Source: Symsagittifera roscoffensis
Lineage: Eukaryota; Xenacoelomorpha; Acoela; Convolutidae
Direction of reading: 5' to 3'
DNA: 64,000 bases
Assembly: GCF_963678635.1 (NCBI RefSeq)
Contig: NC_087065.1
Location: 43,153,430-43,217,429, forward strand
Position 1 is the stretch's first letter; every line of letters starts with the position of its first letter. The notes beneath the pieces are model-generated. The model did not search any database. It was given only the letters and a program-made list of their open reading frames with translations, and was not told the origin of the DNA. The position numbers were made by a program, and so were the translations under genes. This document shows, piece by piece, positions 10,531 through 22,600 of the stretch.

Positions 10531-11328
10531 CCGTCCCAAGACCTCCCGGTACTGTCCCAACACTTCTATGTACTGTCCCAAGACTTCCCCGGTGCTGTCC
10601 CAAGATATCTTGGTACTGTCCCAAGACTTTCTGGTACTGTCCCAAGACTTTTTGGTACTATCCCAAGACTTTTTGGGACTGTCCCCAGACTGCCCTGTCC
10701 CAAGACTACCTGTCCCAAGACTGCCTGTCTCAAGACTGCCTGTCCCAAGACTGCCTGTCCCAAGACTGCCTGTCCCAAGACTGCCTGTCCCAAGACTGCC
10801 TGTCCCAAGACTGCCTGTCCCAAGACTGGCTGTCCCAAGACTACTGTCCCAAGACTACTGTCCCAAGACTGCCTGTCCCAAGACTGCCTGTCCCAAGACT
10901 GCCTGTCCCAAGACTGCCTGTACCAAGACTGCCTGTCCCAAGACTGCCTGTCCCAAGACTGCCTGTCCCAAGACTGCCTGTCCCAAGACTGCCTGTCCCA
11001 AGACTGCCTGTCCCAAGACTGCCTGTCCCCAGACTGCCCTGTCCCAAGACTACCTGTCCCAAGACTGCCTGTCTCAAGACTGCCTGTCCCAAGACTGCCT
11101 GTCCCAAGACTGCCTGTCCCAAGTCTGCCTGTCCCAAGACTGCCTGTCCCAAGACTGCCTGTCCCAAGACTGCCTGCCCCAAGACTGCCTGTCCCAAGAC
11201 TGCCTGTCCCAAGACTGCCTGTCCCAAGACTGCCTGTCCCAAGACTGCCTGTCCCAAGACTGCCTGTCCCAAGACTGCCTGTCCCAAGACTGCCTGTCCC
11301 AAGACTGCTGTCCCAAGACTGCCTTAAA
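10530..11328. repeat. Minisatellite, 21-bp then 15-bp units
   Basis: Units of about 21 bp (GGTACTGTCCCAAGACTTTTT and variants) run from about 10530 to 10690. They are followed by about 40 units of 15 bp, TGTCCCAAGACTGCC, to 11328. Because 15 and 21 are multiples of three, both strands stay open and give artefactual repetitive peptides (PVPRL, LSQDC, VLGQA, DRQSW). A composite variant block (CCCCAGACTGCCC, then CTACC, then GTCTC variants) occurs at about 10681 and again about 346 bp later at 11027, showing a larger internal duplication. Confidence 0.95.
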
Positions 11329-11329
11329 C

Positions 11330-12600
11330 CACTGTACCTTGTACCACCACTTGAGCTCTAGTAAAAACTTTCCCAAAAAACCCAATCTTACTGGCCAAAA
11401 CTTAGAATTACCAACCCCCTTGTATTTATTTTTCTTTTTGATGCAAAATGAAACCCAACTTGTTCGAGGTGTCTTGTGATCACCTGTTTGTCCAAAACCG
11501 ATTAAAACTTTTTTACCAAAAGCGTCAAAATTTGAACAGAGAGAAAAAAAATACTCATAAAAAAAGAGAAATAAAACCACCTAAAACTCAAAGCTGACTC
11601 GTGCCAACCCTTTATCTGAACAACAAAAAAATTGTCTGGTACCTGATTGCCACGCGTTCTCCTCCCCCCTGCTAGCGATCTTATGGGGTATCACAAAAAC
11701 TGTCTATGTCCGTTCCCCCCTCCCGATCCGACCAGGGTACCTACCTTAATTCGATGTTAAATTTGGATATCCGCTTCTTGTAATCAACGCGTGTAAGAAT
11801 CTAATGTAACTAAATCGACGATGCCGATCAATTAGTTACTCTAATGTGTCCCCCCCCCCTTTTTACACTTTACAACCACCAACCTCTAACCTAACTAGCC
11901 CCCCTTCCAACCTCCCCCCTCTTTAGCCCCCCTCTTAAGCCCAAAATTACTTTATGCGCCGGGTGCTAAACCGCTCGAGAGAAAACCGTAGAACCTGTTT
12001 CCAGGCCTGCTTGAGTAAAAACTTCCTCAAAACTGTGGGGTTCCGCTTATCCAATTTTACACTTATCTCCTATAATGTGATGGGGATATTAACGATACCC
12101 GTTTGACCAACTTGAGAACACCCCCGTCCTCTCTTGTTGCTCTGATTCCGTGCTGGTTGTTTCCTTGACTTATCCTGCACCTGATCACCAGCACCACTTT
12201 CCCACTTGGCTGGTCACCTGTTCCAGTCAAGTCTCCTAATGGTCCAGCTAAGTCCCTGTGAACCACTTTCCCACTCGACTGGTCACCTGTTCCAGTCACG
12301 TCTCCTAATGGTCCAGCTAAGTTGCAAGCTATCTGAAAACCCTTTACAACGCCCCACACTCGGGCACCTTTTCAGATTGCTGAAATGATCGAAACGATCA
12401 GTCTTATAAAAAACAGTATGGTTATACTATTTAATTAATATAAAGGTTTGATCCAACTAATTTGGTGTCAAAGTCACTGTCATTTTTTGTTTTTATAGTT
12501 TTTGTTCTTTTTCTATTCTTTTTCGGTTTTTGTTTTGCTTTTTGTCTTTTGCTCGTTTTTTCGTCCCCCCTAGTTACTCCCCCCCTTACTCGGTTAGCTA
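11330..12600. other. Intergenic, C-rich tracts, one short tandem duplication
   Basis: No gene seen. There are several poly-C runs on the plus strand (around 11850, 11900-11940 and 12567-12590). A 69-bp unit is duplicated in tandem at 12194-12322 (CCACTTTCCCAC..., CTAATGGTCCAGCTAAGT). Confidence 0.6.
12194..12322. repeat. 69-bp direct tandem duplication
   Basis: Two adjacent copies start at 12194 and 12263, sharing CCACTTTCCCACT, GGTCACCTGTTCCAGTCA and CTCCTAATGGTCCAGCTAAG with a few substitutions. Confidence 0.85.
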
Positions 12601-13160
12601 AGCAGTAAGCAACTCGAGAAATAAGTATGATAACTTGAGAAGTTTTATACTAATTAATTTCAACAAGGGAAATAAGTTTTGACTCAAGAATTGAAGTTTT
12701 GGTGTGAACCATTGGGACACCCCAGCTGTCCACCTTTCCACTGAGGGTTCACTCTAGTTCAACTCGAATAAATGTATTCTCCTTCTGTAATCACTCCTTC
12801 TCCTATTTCAGGATAGGACGGCTCTACTCGCGTTTATTTTGTATCTGGAAATTGCGAATAGCAATTTCCCGCTGCTTTTTCAAGTACTTTCCCGCGATCG
12901 TAAATCGGATTTTCTGATCTTCTATTTCTGAGATTTTCAGTTTTCGCGAGAAAGAAAATTAAATTTCCTCCCAAAATTACGTAGTTCGTATTCCTCAAGG
13001 TCAAACTTCCAAATATGACCGACTGGCACAGATGCTGGGAGCGGTGCCTGGGGATCGAAGGGAGGACTCGAGTGAGACCTGGGGGGAGTTTGCAAAGAGA
13101 GAACAACAGTGACTTCGAGAGGTATAACACGGTAGGAAGACGACGAACCATGCCCAAGCC

Positions 13161-13589
13161 GTGGATGAGAATGACCTGACGCATGCGAAGATGATGGAGT
13201 TCGAACCTTTGTTTGAAGCTTCAGGAGAGTGCAACCTCCGAAGCATCAACTTGACGCACGGAGAATGCCCATGTCATTGTCTGGTGCAGACAGTGTGGTA
13301 CCCGGAGCAGTCAAATCTCTGCTTGATATGGGATGTTGAAGAGATTCGGACGATAGGACTACCTGACCATCAACAAAAAGTCACCCTCTTCGAGGTGATT
13401 TCCATGATGGCGCTGCTATGGATGAAGGAGAACGTAACGAAGTATCGGGAGCCGAAGAAACCAACTGTGGAATCGATACATGCCATTGACTATAGCCGGA
13501 TTCTCGAGTTGTTTGAGTTTGCGAGTATTCGCTGTACCCATGGAGGTGAGGCACCATACGATTCTTCTCATGGTTTAGGGCGACACTGA
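13161..13589 (+). pseudogene. Disrupted copy of the foldback ORF
   Basis: A 142-codon frame nearly identical to the intact 213-codon frame at 16062-16703. After ...ILELFEFA it diverges because, relative to that copy, 5 bp (near 13523) and 11 bp (near 13550) are missing. These put the rest of the protein out of frame, although the downstream sequence is still present. No domain recognised. Confidence 0.7.
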
Positions 13590-14983
13590 CGTCTTGGCTG
13601 TATACGTTGACGAAGACTTACATGAAGAAACATCAAATGCAAAATCGTCAGTTCTTGGCCGAGATCGGGCCAGAGGCCTTCAAGAGACCTTTGCTCACCC
13701 ATCGCAACGCGATAACCACGGGTTGGAAAAGGGTTGATAGGGTCTCTAGAGATAATATAGGGTTGGTAGGTGTTCTGATTGGATAGGACAAAAGAAATTT
13801 TAATGAATAGCCTATAAAGCTGGAATTCAGGGTGCAGGTGGATGCATATTTTGATTGCTGTTTAGCGATCATGTGAGAATTTTGGTTGGCTGTGAATATT
13901 GGGGTGTAGATAAAATTAAAGGAGCTGCAATTTCCTGTAAATGACTACTGGCACTGTATCTTGAGACGCACTCAACATTCTGGGGGCTCACTGACAGGCG
14001 ACGACACGTTATGAGGACATCGACCCGGCAGTATGTGCCAGTCGTTCATATTTGGAAGTTTGACCTTGAGCTGAACGTTTAATCTTGATTTTGGGGAGAA
14101 AAGAATTTTTTCAAAATTTCGAATTGAGACTATCATGCTGAAGTTTTTCGCGACAACTGACAATACGAAAAAAAGCAGTCAGAAGATTCGAGTGAGAATT
14201 GCGGGAAAGTTGCCGAAAAATACAAGAGTAAAATTGCTATTCGCAGTTTTTCAGAATTACACGACGCGAGTAGAGCTAACTTGTTCCCAATAGGAAATCA
14301 ATAGTTCAGAAAGAGAGAGAGAAGAACAATCAACTGTACCAGAGTGACCCTTGAGTGGAAAGGTGGACAGCTGAAGCTGCCCAATGGTCCAGATAGAAAA
14401 ACTTATTCTTGAGTTCAAACTTATTTATTCAAAACTTGGGTTAGAGTTAATTATCCTAAATTAATTCTAGAGTTGCTTTACGATTTAGTTACTCAATTCT
14501 AGAGGTTGTGTCGGTATGTGAGTACCTAATTTAAAATTCTTGAGTGTGTTTTATGTGATTATGTTGAGTTAAGGAGAGTTCTTAGGTTGATCCATCTGAA
14601 ATGGATCCAAGGTCCACTGTCCAAAAAAACTAGCGGTATGCTTCAGTTCCGACCCTGTTTTTAATGGCGTTCGCCTGTTTTAGGTATTTTGAGACCTGAC
14701 CATGGGGCGTTCTTATTTCTAGAGTGGGAGAGGGCGTATTTTGGTAGTAGACTTTAAACTGTAACACGGTTTGCAGTCTCATAATGCAAGTGAACCGAAT
14801 TGGCTCCAACCGCCTGAAGGTAGGAAAACACAAGAGATAGTGTCCCTGACTCTTGAACCAATAGTTATAGTGCCTATTTTTCTTAGCCTTATATGTGACT
14901 TAAATAGGCGACTGTTACACATTTCATAGAAAAAGTTAGAAAAAAATAAACTGCATCTCCATTTATCATTTTAAAAAATATAT

Positions 14984-14984
<1 letters not shown>

Positions 14985-15016
<32 letters not shown>
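14985..15016. repeat. GATA microsatellite
   Basis: About eight GATA units in the spacer between two inverted arms; the equivalent spacer of the next unit has the same microsatellite at about 17905-17945. Confidence 0.95.
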
Positions 15017-15017
<1 letters not shown>

Positions 15018-16061
15018 CTTAAATTAGATATAGAATGACATCTATAAACCGTAATAAGAAATAACAAATCAAACTATATGTCATGAAGTCTGCGCAGCAG
15101 GCGATAAGGAAATATTTTCACTTGCCTCTCCATCTTACAGCGAGCAATAGGTGGATCACGACAGCGCAGGTTGTTTGCTGAGTAGGTAGAAAGTGTCAGA
15201 ACTAATGTAACATTCGTCTACTGTAGTCACACATGAGGCTTAAGAAAAATAGGCCCTATAACCATTGGCTCAAGAGTCAGGGACACTATCTCTTGTGTTT
15301 TTCTACCTCAAATCAGTCGGAGCCAAAAACAGGGTCGGAACAATCAGCACAGTTACTTTTTATAAGACAGTGGAACTTTGATCCATTTCAGATGGATCAA
15401 CCTAAAACTCTCCTTACCTCAACATAACAATCATAAAACACAAACGAGAAAACTAAATTGGGTACTCACATATCAGCACACTCAAGAATTGGAGTAACTA
15501 AATCAGTAAGCAACTCGAGAAATAAGTATGATAACTTGAGAAGTTTTATACTAATTAATTTCAACAAGGGAAATAAGTTTTGACTCAAGAATTGAAGTTT
15601 TGGTGTGAACCATTGGGACACCCCAGCTGTCCACCTTTCCACTGAGGGTTCACTCTAGTTCAACTCGAATAAATGTATTCTCCTTCTGTAATCACTCCTT
15701 CTCCTATTTCAGGATAGGACGGCTCTACTCGCGTTTAGTTTGTATCTGGAAATTGCGATTAGCAATTCCCCGCTGCTTTTTCAAGTACTTTCCCGCGATC
15801 GTAAATCGGATTTTCTGATCTTCTATTTCTGAGATTTTCAGTTTTCGCGAGAAAGAAAATTAAATTTCCTCCCAAAATTACGTAGTTCGTATTCCTCAAG
15901 GTCAAACTTCCAAATATGACCGACTGGCACAGATGCTGGGAGCGGTGCCTGCGGATCGAAGGGAGGACTCGAGTGAGACCTGGGGGGAGTTTGCAAAGAG
16001 AGAACAACAGTGACTTCGAGAGGTATAACACGGTAGGAAGACGACGAACCATGCCCAAGCC

Positions 16062-16703
16062 GTGGATGAGAATGACCTGACGCATGCGAAGATGATGGAG
16101 TTCGAACCTTTGTTTGAAGCTTCAGGAGAGTGCAACCTCCGAAGCATCAACTTGACGCACGGAGAATGCCCATGTCATTGTCTGGTGCAGACAGTGTGGT
16201 ACCCGGAGCAGTCAAATCTCTGCTTGATATGGGATGTTGAAGAGATTCGGACGATAGGACTACCTGACCATCAACAAAAAGTCACCCTCTTCGAGGTGAT
16301 TTCCATGATGGCGCTGCAATGGATGAAGGAGAACGTAACGAAGTATCGGGAGCCGAAGAAACCAACTGTGGAATCGATACATGCCATTGACTATAGCCGG
16401 ATTCTCGAGTTGTTTGAGTTTGCGTGCAAAGTATTCGCTGTACCCATGGAGGTGAGGCACGTGGGGAGTCGCATACGATTCTTCTCATGGTTTAGGGCGA
16501 CACTGACGTCTTGGCTGTATACGTTGACGAAGACTTACATGAAGAAACATCAAATGCAAAATCGTCAGTTCTTGGCCGAGATCGGGCCAGAGGCCTTCAA
16601 GAGACCTTTGCTCACCCATCGCAACGCGATAACCACGGGTTGGAAAAGGGTTGATAGGGTCTCTAGAGATAATATAGGGTTGGTAGGTGTTCTGATTGGA
16701 TAG
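16062..16703 (+). CDS. Unrecognised 213-aa protein of the foldback element
   Basis: I do not recognise this protein. The frame begins at a GTG with no ATG at its head (first internal Met in HAKMMEFEPLFEASGE), so the start is uncertain; a short overlapping frame opening with MTDWHRCWERC lies just upstream in another phase. The sequence has several cysteines early on (GECNL, HGECPCHCLVQ), hydrophobic helices and an aromatic stretch (RFFSWFRATLTSWLYTLTKTY), and ends RVDRVSRDNIGLVGVLIG. There is no DDE, tyrosine recombinase, Rep or helicase motif that I can see. It fills most of the roughly 1-kb loop between long inverted arms and is GC-richer than its flanks, which supports past coding. It could be an accessory element protein or captured host sequence. 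Confidence 0.5.
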   Translation: MDENDLTHAKMMEFEPLFEASGECNLRSINLTHGECPCHCLVQTVWYPEQSNLCLIWDVEEIRTIGLPDHQQKVTLFEVISMMALQWMKENVTKYREPKKPTVESIHAIDYSRILELFEFACKVFAVPMEVRHVGSRIRFFSWFRATLTSWLYTLTKTYMKKHQMQNRQFLAEIGPEAFKRPLLTHRNAITTGWKRVDRVSRDNIGLVGVLIG

Positions 16704-17903
16704 GTCAAAAGAAATTTTAATGAATAGCCTATAAAGCTGGAATTCAGGGTGCAGGTGGATGCATATTTTGATTGCTGTTTAGCGATCATGTGAGAATTTT
16801 GGTTGGCTGTGAATATTGGGTTGTAGATAAAATTAAAGGAGCTGCAATTTCCTGTAAATGACTACTGGCACTGTATCTTGAGACGCACTCAACATTCTGG
16901 GGGCTCACTGACAGGCGACGACACGTTATGAGGACATCGACCCGGCAGTATGTGCCAGTCGTTCATATTTGGAAGTTTGACCTTGAGCTGAACGTTTAAT
17001 CTTGATTTTGGGGAGAAAAGAAATTTTTCAAAATTTCGAATTGAGACTATCATGCTGAAGTTTTTCGCGACAACTGACAATACGAAAAAAAGCAGTCAGA
17101 AGATTCGAGTGAGAATTGCGGGAAAGTTGCCGAAAAATACAAGAGTAAAATTGCTATTCGCAGTTTTTCAGAATTACACGACGCGAGTAGAGCTAACTTG
17201 TTCCCAATAGGAAATCAATAGTTCAGAAAGAGAGAGAGAAGAACAATCAACTGTACCAGAGTGACCCTTGAGTGGAAAGGTGGACAGCTGAAGCTGCCCA
17301 ATGGTCCAGATAGAAAAACTTATTCTTGAGTTCAAACTTATTTATTCAAAACTTGGGTTAGAGTTAATTATCCTAAATTAATTCTAGAGTTGCTTTACGA
17401 TTTAGTTACTCAATTCTAGAGGTTGTGTCGGTATGTGAGTACCTAATTTAAAATTCTTGAGTGTGTTTTATGTGATTATGTTGAGTTAAGGAGAGTTCTT
17501 AGGTTGATCCATCTGAAATGGATCCAAGGTCCACTGTCCAAAAACACTAGCGGTATGCTTCAGTTCCGACCCTGTTTTAATGGCGTTCGCCTGTTTTAGG
17601 TATTTTAAGACCTGACCATGGGGCGTTCTTATTTCTAGAGTGGGAGGGGGCGTATTTTGGTAGTAGACTTTAAGCTGTAACACGGTTTGCAGTCTCATAA
17701 TGCAAGTGAACCGAATTGGCTCCAACCGCCTGAAGGTAGGAAAACACAAGAGATAGTGTCCCTGACTCTTGAGCCAATAGTTATAGTGCCTATTTTTCTT
17801 AGCCTTATATGTGACTTAAAAAGGCGACTGTTACACATTTCATAGAAAAAGTTAGAAAAAAATAAACTGCATCTCCATTTATCATTTTTAAAAAAATATT
17901 AGA

Positions 17904-17906
17904 TAC

Positions 17907-17945
<39 letters not shown>
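17904..17945. repeat. GATA microsatellite
   Basis: About ten GATA units with one GATACATA interruption, in the spacer after the right arm of copy B. Confidence 0.95.
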
Positions 17946-18125
17946 CTTAAATTAGTTACAGAATGACATCTATAAATCGTAATAAGACATAACAAATCAA
18001 ACTATATGTCATGAAGTCTGCGCAGCAGGCGATAAGGAAATATTTTCACTTGCCTCTCCATCTTACAGCGAGCAATAGGTGGATCACGACAGCGCACGTT
18101 GTTTGCTGAGTAGGTAGAACGTGTC

Positions 18126-19041
18126 GGAACTAATGTAACATTCGTCTACTGTAGTCACACATGAGGCTTAAGAAAAAAAGGCCCTATAACCATTGGCTCA
18201 AGAGTCAGGGACACTATCTCTTGTGTTTTTGTACCTCAAATCAGTCGGAGCCAATTCGGTTTGCTTGTGACGTGAGACTACGACCCGTTACAGCTTAAAG
18301 GCTACTACCAAAATATCCCCCACTCTAGAAATAAGAACGTCCCCATACTTAGGTCTCTAGATACCCAAAATACATGAACGCCGTTAAAAACCGGGTCGGA
18401 ATAATCCGTTAAGTTACTTTTTATTAGACAGTGGAACTTTGATCCATTTCAGATGGATCAACCTAAAACTCGCCTTACCTCAACATAACAATCATAAAAC
18501 ACACTCTAGAAATTTAAATTGGGTGCTCACATCGTAGCACGCTCAAGAACTGGGAGTAATTAAGTTGGTAAACACTCGAGAATTAAATAATGTAACTAAA
18601 TGAGTTAAATGTTTGTTAGTTTCAATAACAGGAACAAGTTTGAACTCTAGAGTATAGTTTCTCGTGAACCATTGGGACACTCAAGCTGTCCACCTTGCCA
18701 TCGAAGGTTCACTCTAGTCCAGTTTGAATGATAATCCAGTCGAGCAACAATAGTCCAATTCTCGGGAATACGCTTCCTTCTGTTTCAGATAGGACAGCTC
18801 TACTCTAGTTTTATTGTGACGGAAATTGCGAATGGCAATTTCCTACCGCTTTATCTGGCAACTTTCCCGCGATTGTTACTCGATCGTTCTGTTTTCTCTT
18901 TTTCGGTTTTCAGTTATCGCGAGAGAATCGTGCATGACAGGCTCCATTCGAATTTTTGAAAAATCAAATTTCACTCCAAAATTAAGCGTTCTTGTTTTTC
19001 TCAAGGTCAAACTTCCAAATATGACCGACTGGCACATAAAT
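18126..19041. repeat. Diverged third left arm of the foldback array
   Basis: Homologous to the left arm of copy B from AGGCTTAAGAAAAA (18164) through GACTGGCACA (about 19035), but more diverged. It also carries about 130 bp of arm sequence (about 18252-18390) that copy B lacks but the right arms retain. It stops where the loop would begin; no ORF follows, so this is a half element. Confidence 0.75.
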
Positions 19042-19454
19042 CAAACAACAGATGATCAGAACCTGTTTGGAGGATTGCATCGTAGAGTTTTTAGTCAGCT
19101 CTTCTAATAGTTGCAGATATTGGTTCATAAGTATCAGTAACGCCGAGCCTTATTGCACGTCTTTGAAACAAATTTATCTTCTCTAGATCTTTAACATTTG
19201 AATGACATCTATGTTATACATTTGAATGACATCTATGTTATACATTTGAATGACAAAATGTATACTTTAAGTTATACTCTTTTCAAACCTAATTTCGTTA
19301 ATATCTGACATACACTTGCATACTTGAATAATTATTTTCATGAAGCAATTAAAATGTTTTTTTTTTTGTTTTTCTAGACAAACGTATTCAAGTGTTTTTG
19401 ATGTTTTTTTTGGCATTTTTTCAACTTATTTTTACCAATTGTTGGCTTTTTGTA

Positions 19455-19518
19455 GAGCAAGTTGTCCGCGGATAAGCTTCGCCACTCTGTCTCAGCTTTC
19501 GTTAGAGCGGATCTTAGA
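19455..19518 (+). other. Possible 5' non-coding exon of the EPS15-type gene
   Basis: A short GC-richer stretch ends in a good donor (AGA|GTGAGT at 19519). The next acceptor, TTTTTCAG ending at 19596, lies 5 nt before the ATG at 19602. It would make a 5'UTR exon, but its own start is undefined, and trans-splicing to that acceptor is the alternative. Confidence 0.3.
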
Positions 19519-19601
19519 GTGAGTGGACGTCCCGTCTGTTTGCGATTTTTCAGACTGTTTATAATCACTGCTGCAGACGCTTTTAATATTTTTCAGATAA
19601 A

Positions 19602-22600
19602 ATGGGTGTCCCATTCGCTGACATCCAGGTAATGATAAAAATTTAAACGATCATTTTCTTTGTAAATTGCCATATCATAATGATGTATCTTTTAGCCAGC
19701 GGAAAGAGAGCGGTATAAGGCTATTTTCACTCGACTGGATCCGAAAAACGGTTATCTACCCGGAGCTGAGCTTCGCAAGGTAAAATACATCAAATGTCAC
19801 AATCAATTGAGTCTTGAAATCCACAGAGACATATTCTTCAGAGACATAGGTTAAATAATTGCGCGACAAGACATCAAATTTACTAAAAAAACAATAAGTA
19901 TTACAAACACTGCAAAAAGGTAAAGTTAATAAATACAAAATGCTTTTAGACGCTGCAAAAATCTAATTTGAAAGATTCCGAACTTGGAAGGCTATGGGAG
20001 TTGAGTGATATAGACAAAGACGGCTCTCTGGATATCGAAGAATTCATAGTGGTTTGTATTTTATCACAAATTTTTATTCCCAGTAGTGGACACGATTGAT
20101 TGTAGGCAACCGCTTATAAGCAACAGAGGCTCGCAATGGCTTAAAAATTATATAGCTTCTAAGCAAGAGTGAGGCTAAAAGTAATAAGGTAATTTTTTTT
20201 AATATAAAAACCTCATTTTCACTTATATTGGTTCAACTTTCATCAGGAAAATCCTCTTAGAAATCAGTTTCAGACAACCATTTTTCAGAGCAGGTGCACG
20301 TGTCAACAGATTACCAAGGAGTGTTAAATTCACAGAGTAGGGCTGAATAACGAATTATTTTTTTTTCTATGGAGAGAATTTGAAACGAAGTTATTTCCAG
20401 TATTTGGAGAATTTGAACAGCAAAACTCATCTTGTTTAAGGGAATAATCCCGGGCCCACAGGGCCGAATCCATAATACATACATATAATGTTCCAACATT
20501 TCAGCCATTTTTGTGAAAAGCACTTTCACAGTGATTACAATCTTATCTACGTGTAAACATATTCAGATAAACTAGCAAGTAAGAGCTTCATTTTCATGTA
20601 ATTCGACAAGCAACTGAGTCTCTAGTCGATCATAAAAAATGGATGTATGATTTTTGCATTTATATTCAAATTTGTTTAAGATGATGCATTTGATCAAACA
20701 TGTCAAAGCTGGTGGTGAGATTCCATTGCAGCTGCCCTCTAACATCATCCCACGCAGAATAACAGAGATAGCTCGCAGTGGTTCATCTTCGTCTTTTACA
20801 AGTGATCGCAAAGTATCCGTTCCCGACTCACCTAGCTCATGGGTGGTAGACAATAGAACCCTTGAGACGTCCCGAGCTAACTTTATGAAATTGAATCCTG
20901 GTCCAGACGGACGAGTTCCGGGATCACTTCTGGCGCAATACTTTTTCTCTATCTGCCCTAATCAAAATGCTCTTAAGGCTAGTAGAAATACCACTGTCAA
21001 AAATTGATTGAAATATTATTTTGTAATAAGTTGACTTTGAGTTTAGACTGTATGGGATCTATCTGATACTGGAAACCAAGGCTCACTATCCGCTGAAGAG
21101 TTTGCATTAGCTGAGTTTTTGATTGAAAATAAAGTGAAGAAAAACACCCCTCTACCGGAAAAGCTTTCGCCCAATATGATACCTCCGTCCTGTAGACAAA
21201 TAACACCACCGGTAACGAATAGTTTGTACTAATCACATTCAATATTCATTTGCTAATATGGTTTGAATTCAGTGAATTTTCACAAAAAATTTTTTCGCGA
21301 ATGAATCGAAAGTATTTCGTGTTGTAGCACTTCCGGGTTTTGCCTGCGTATAAATTCCCGTATTATGCGGGTCCATATTATAACCAATGCGTTTCACATG
21401 TAAGTTTATTCTCTTTAGCCACTACGATCTATTTCTTTTGATAACCTCAAATTTTGTTCATTCTCAATAGGTTTTAATTGTTCTAAAACTTAGGCTCTAC
21501 CTCCTCGTGGTGTTCCGGGAAGCAGTGCCGTCGGAACCCCAACCCAACCGGCACTTCCTCCGAGGACCGACGCAGGACCCTCTCCCGAACTGGTGCAATA
21601 CCTCAACAATCCAGTGCTCGCTCCACTGGCACAGGACCTTATTAACCTTGAAAAGTAAGACAATCGCTCATATTATGCTGTCATAAAAAGCATGAATAAC
21701 CGGTTGTTGCGTGTTAAATGAATTGCTCATTTTTCCGCATCTGTTAACGGTGACGAAAAACGATTATTTTTATTTCTGTTCAAGGTGCACAAGGAATAGC
21801 TCAAATTACGCAAGACGCAAACATATTCCTTATTAACATGATTATAAAATATTTGGGTGTGTCAAACGATTAGTAAATTAGCCAAGCGTAGAGTATTATT
21901 ACGATGAATTTTTTTAAACCTTAGTCGCAAATAAAAGTGCTCAAATTGGTGGCACTTGGTATATTTCAGCACAATCTATCTATTATATATTTAAATGCGG
22001 GCTTCACTATCTCGCCATGTTTAAGCTTTTTCAACGTAATATTTTTGCATGTTTAAGCTATATCGTATATTGCAATGGTTAAGAATTTTTTCGATTTTTT
22101 CCAATTTGATTTTAGTGGTTGTTTTACCGAGTTCAAATTAAGCAGCCCAATATCGAATTAGGGGTTGCAAATTTGGCCTCCAATTTTGAATGACCGAATC
22201 ATTTTAGTTAACGAGATAAGAAGATTTTTGAGATTTTTTCAAAAGTTTTCAGAAATTTCAAATAACAAAATAATTTACAAAATTTGAAGTTCCCAACCCT
22301 GTAGTTGGGTGCTGTCAGATTACTCTAGGGAGTTACAAATCTTGCCTCCGAATATGACTGTTCAAATCCTTGTAGTTTTCGAGATATGACGTTTTTTGAG
22401 ATTTTTTCAAAAGTGGTTATTGGTGGTTATTTTACCGAGTTTAAATTAAGCAGCCCAATATCGAATTAGGGGTTGCAAATTTGGCCTCCAATTTTGAATG
22501 ACCGAATCATTTTAGTTAACGAGATAAGAAGATTTTTGAGATTTTTTCAAAAGTTTTCAGAAATTTCAAATAACAAAATAATTTACAAAATTTGAAGTTC

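Larger units (their letters stand above)
12604..15503. mobile_element. 2.9-kb foldback-type unit, copy A
   Basis: Direct near-identical copy of the next unit (offset 2,901 bp, then 2,917 bp after two small gaps). A left arm (about 12604-13031) is the inverted complement of a right arm (about 14031-14925); for example CTTCCAAATATGACCGACTG near 13010 faces CAGTCGTTCATATTTGGAAG near 14040. The loop between the arms carries the disrupted ORF. After the right arm come a spacer with a GATA microsatellite (14985-15016) and the outer part of the next left arm. The outer left arm is missing here, so this copy is truncated at about 12604. Confidence 0.8.
15504..18575. mobile_element. 2.9-kb foldback-type unit, copy B
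   Basis: The complete unit of the array. Its left arm, counting the part that closes copy A, spans about 15190-15932; the loop with the intact ORF is about 15933-16947; the right arm is about 16948-17840. A spacer with a GATA microsatellite follows, then the outer left arm of a third, diverged copy. The arms are imperfect inverted repeats of roughly 0.75-0.9 kb. Shared outer landmarks include TCAAGAGTCAGGGACACTAT (left, about 15269) facing ATAGTGTCCCTGACTCTTGA (right, about 17753), and GATCCATTTCAGATGGATCA. The left arm lacks about 130 bp that is present in the third copy. Confidence 0.8.

Noticed and set aside
10530..11328. CRISPR array
   Set aside because: Direct repeats without unique spacers, in a eukaryotic genome.
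10566..11580. Long open frames on both strands over the minisatellite (up to 303 codons)
   Set aside because: They arise because the repeat period is a multiple of three; the peptides are pure repeats and change with frame and strand.
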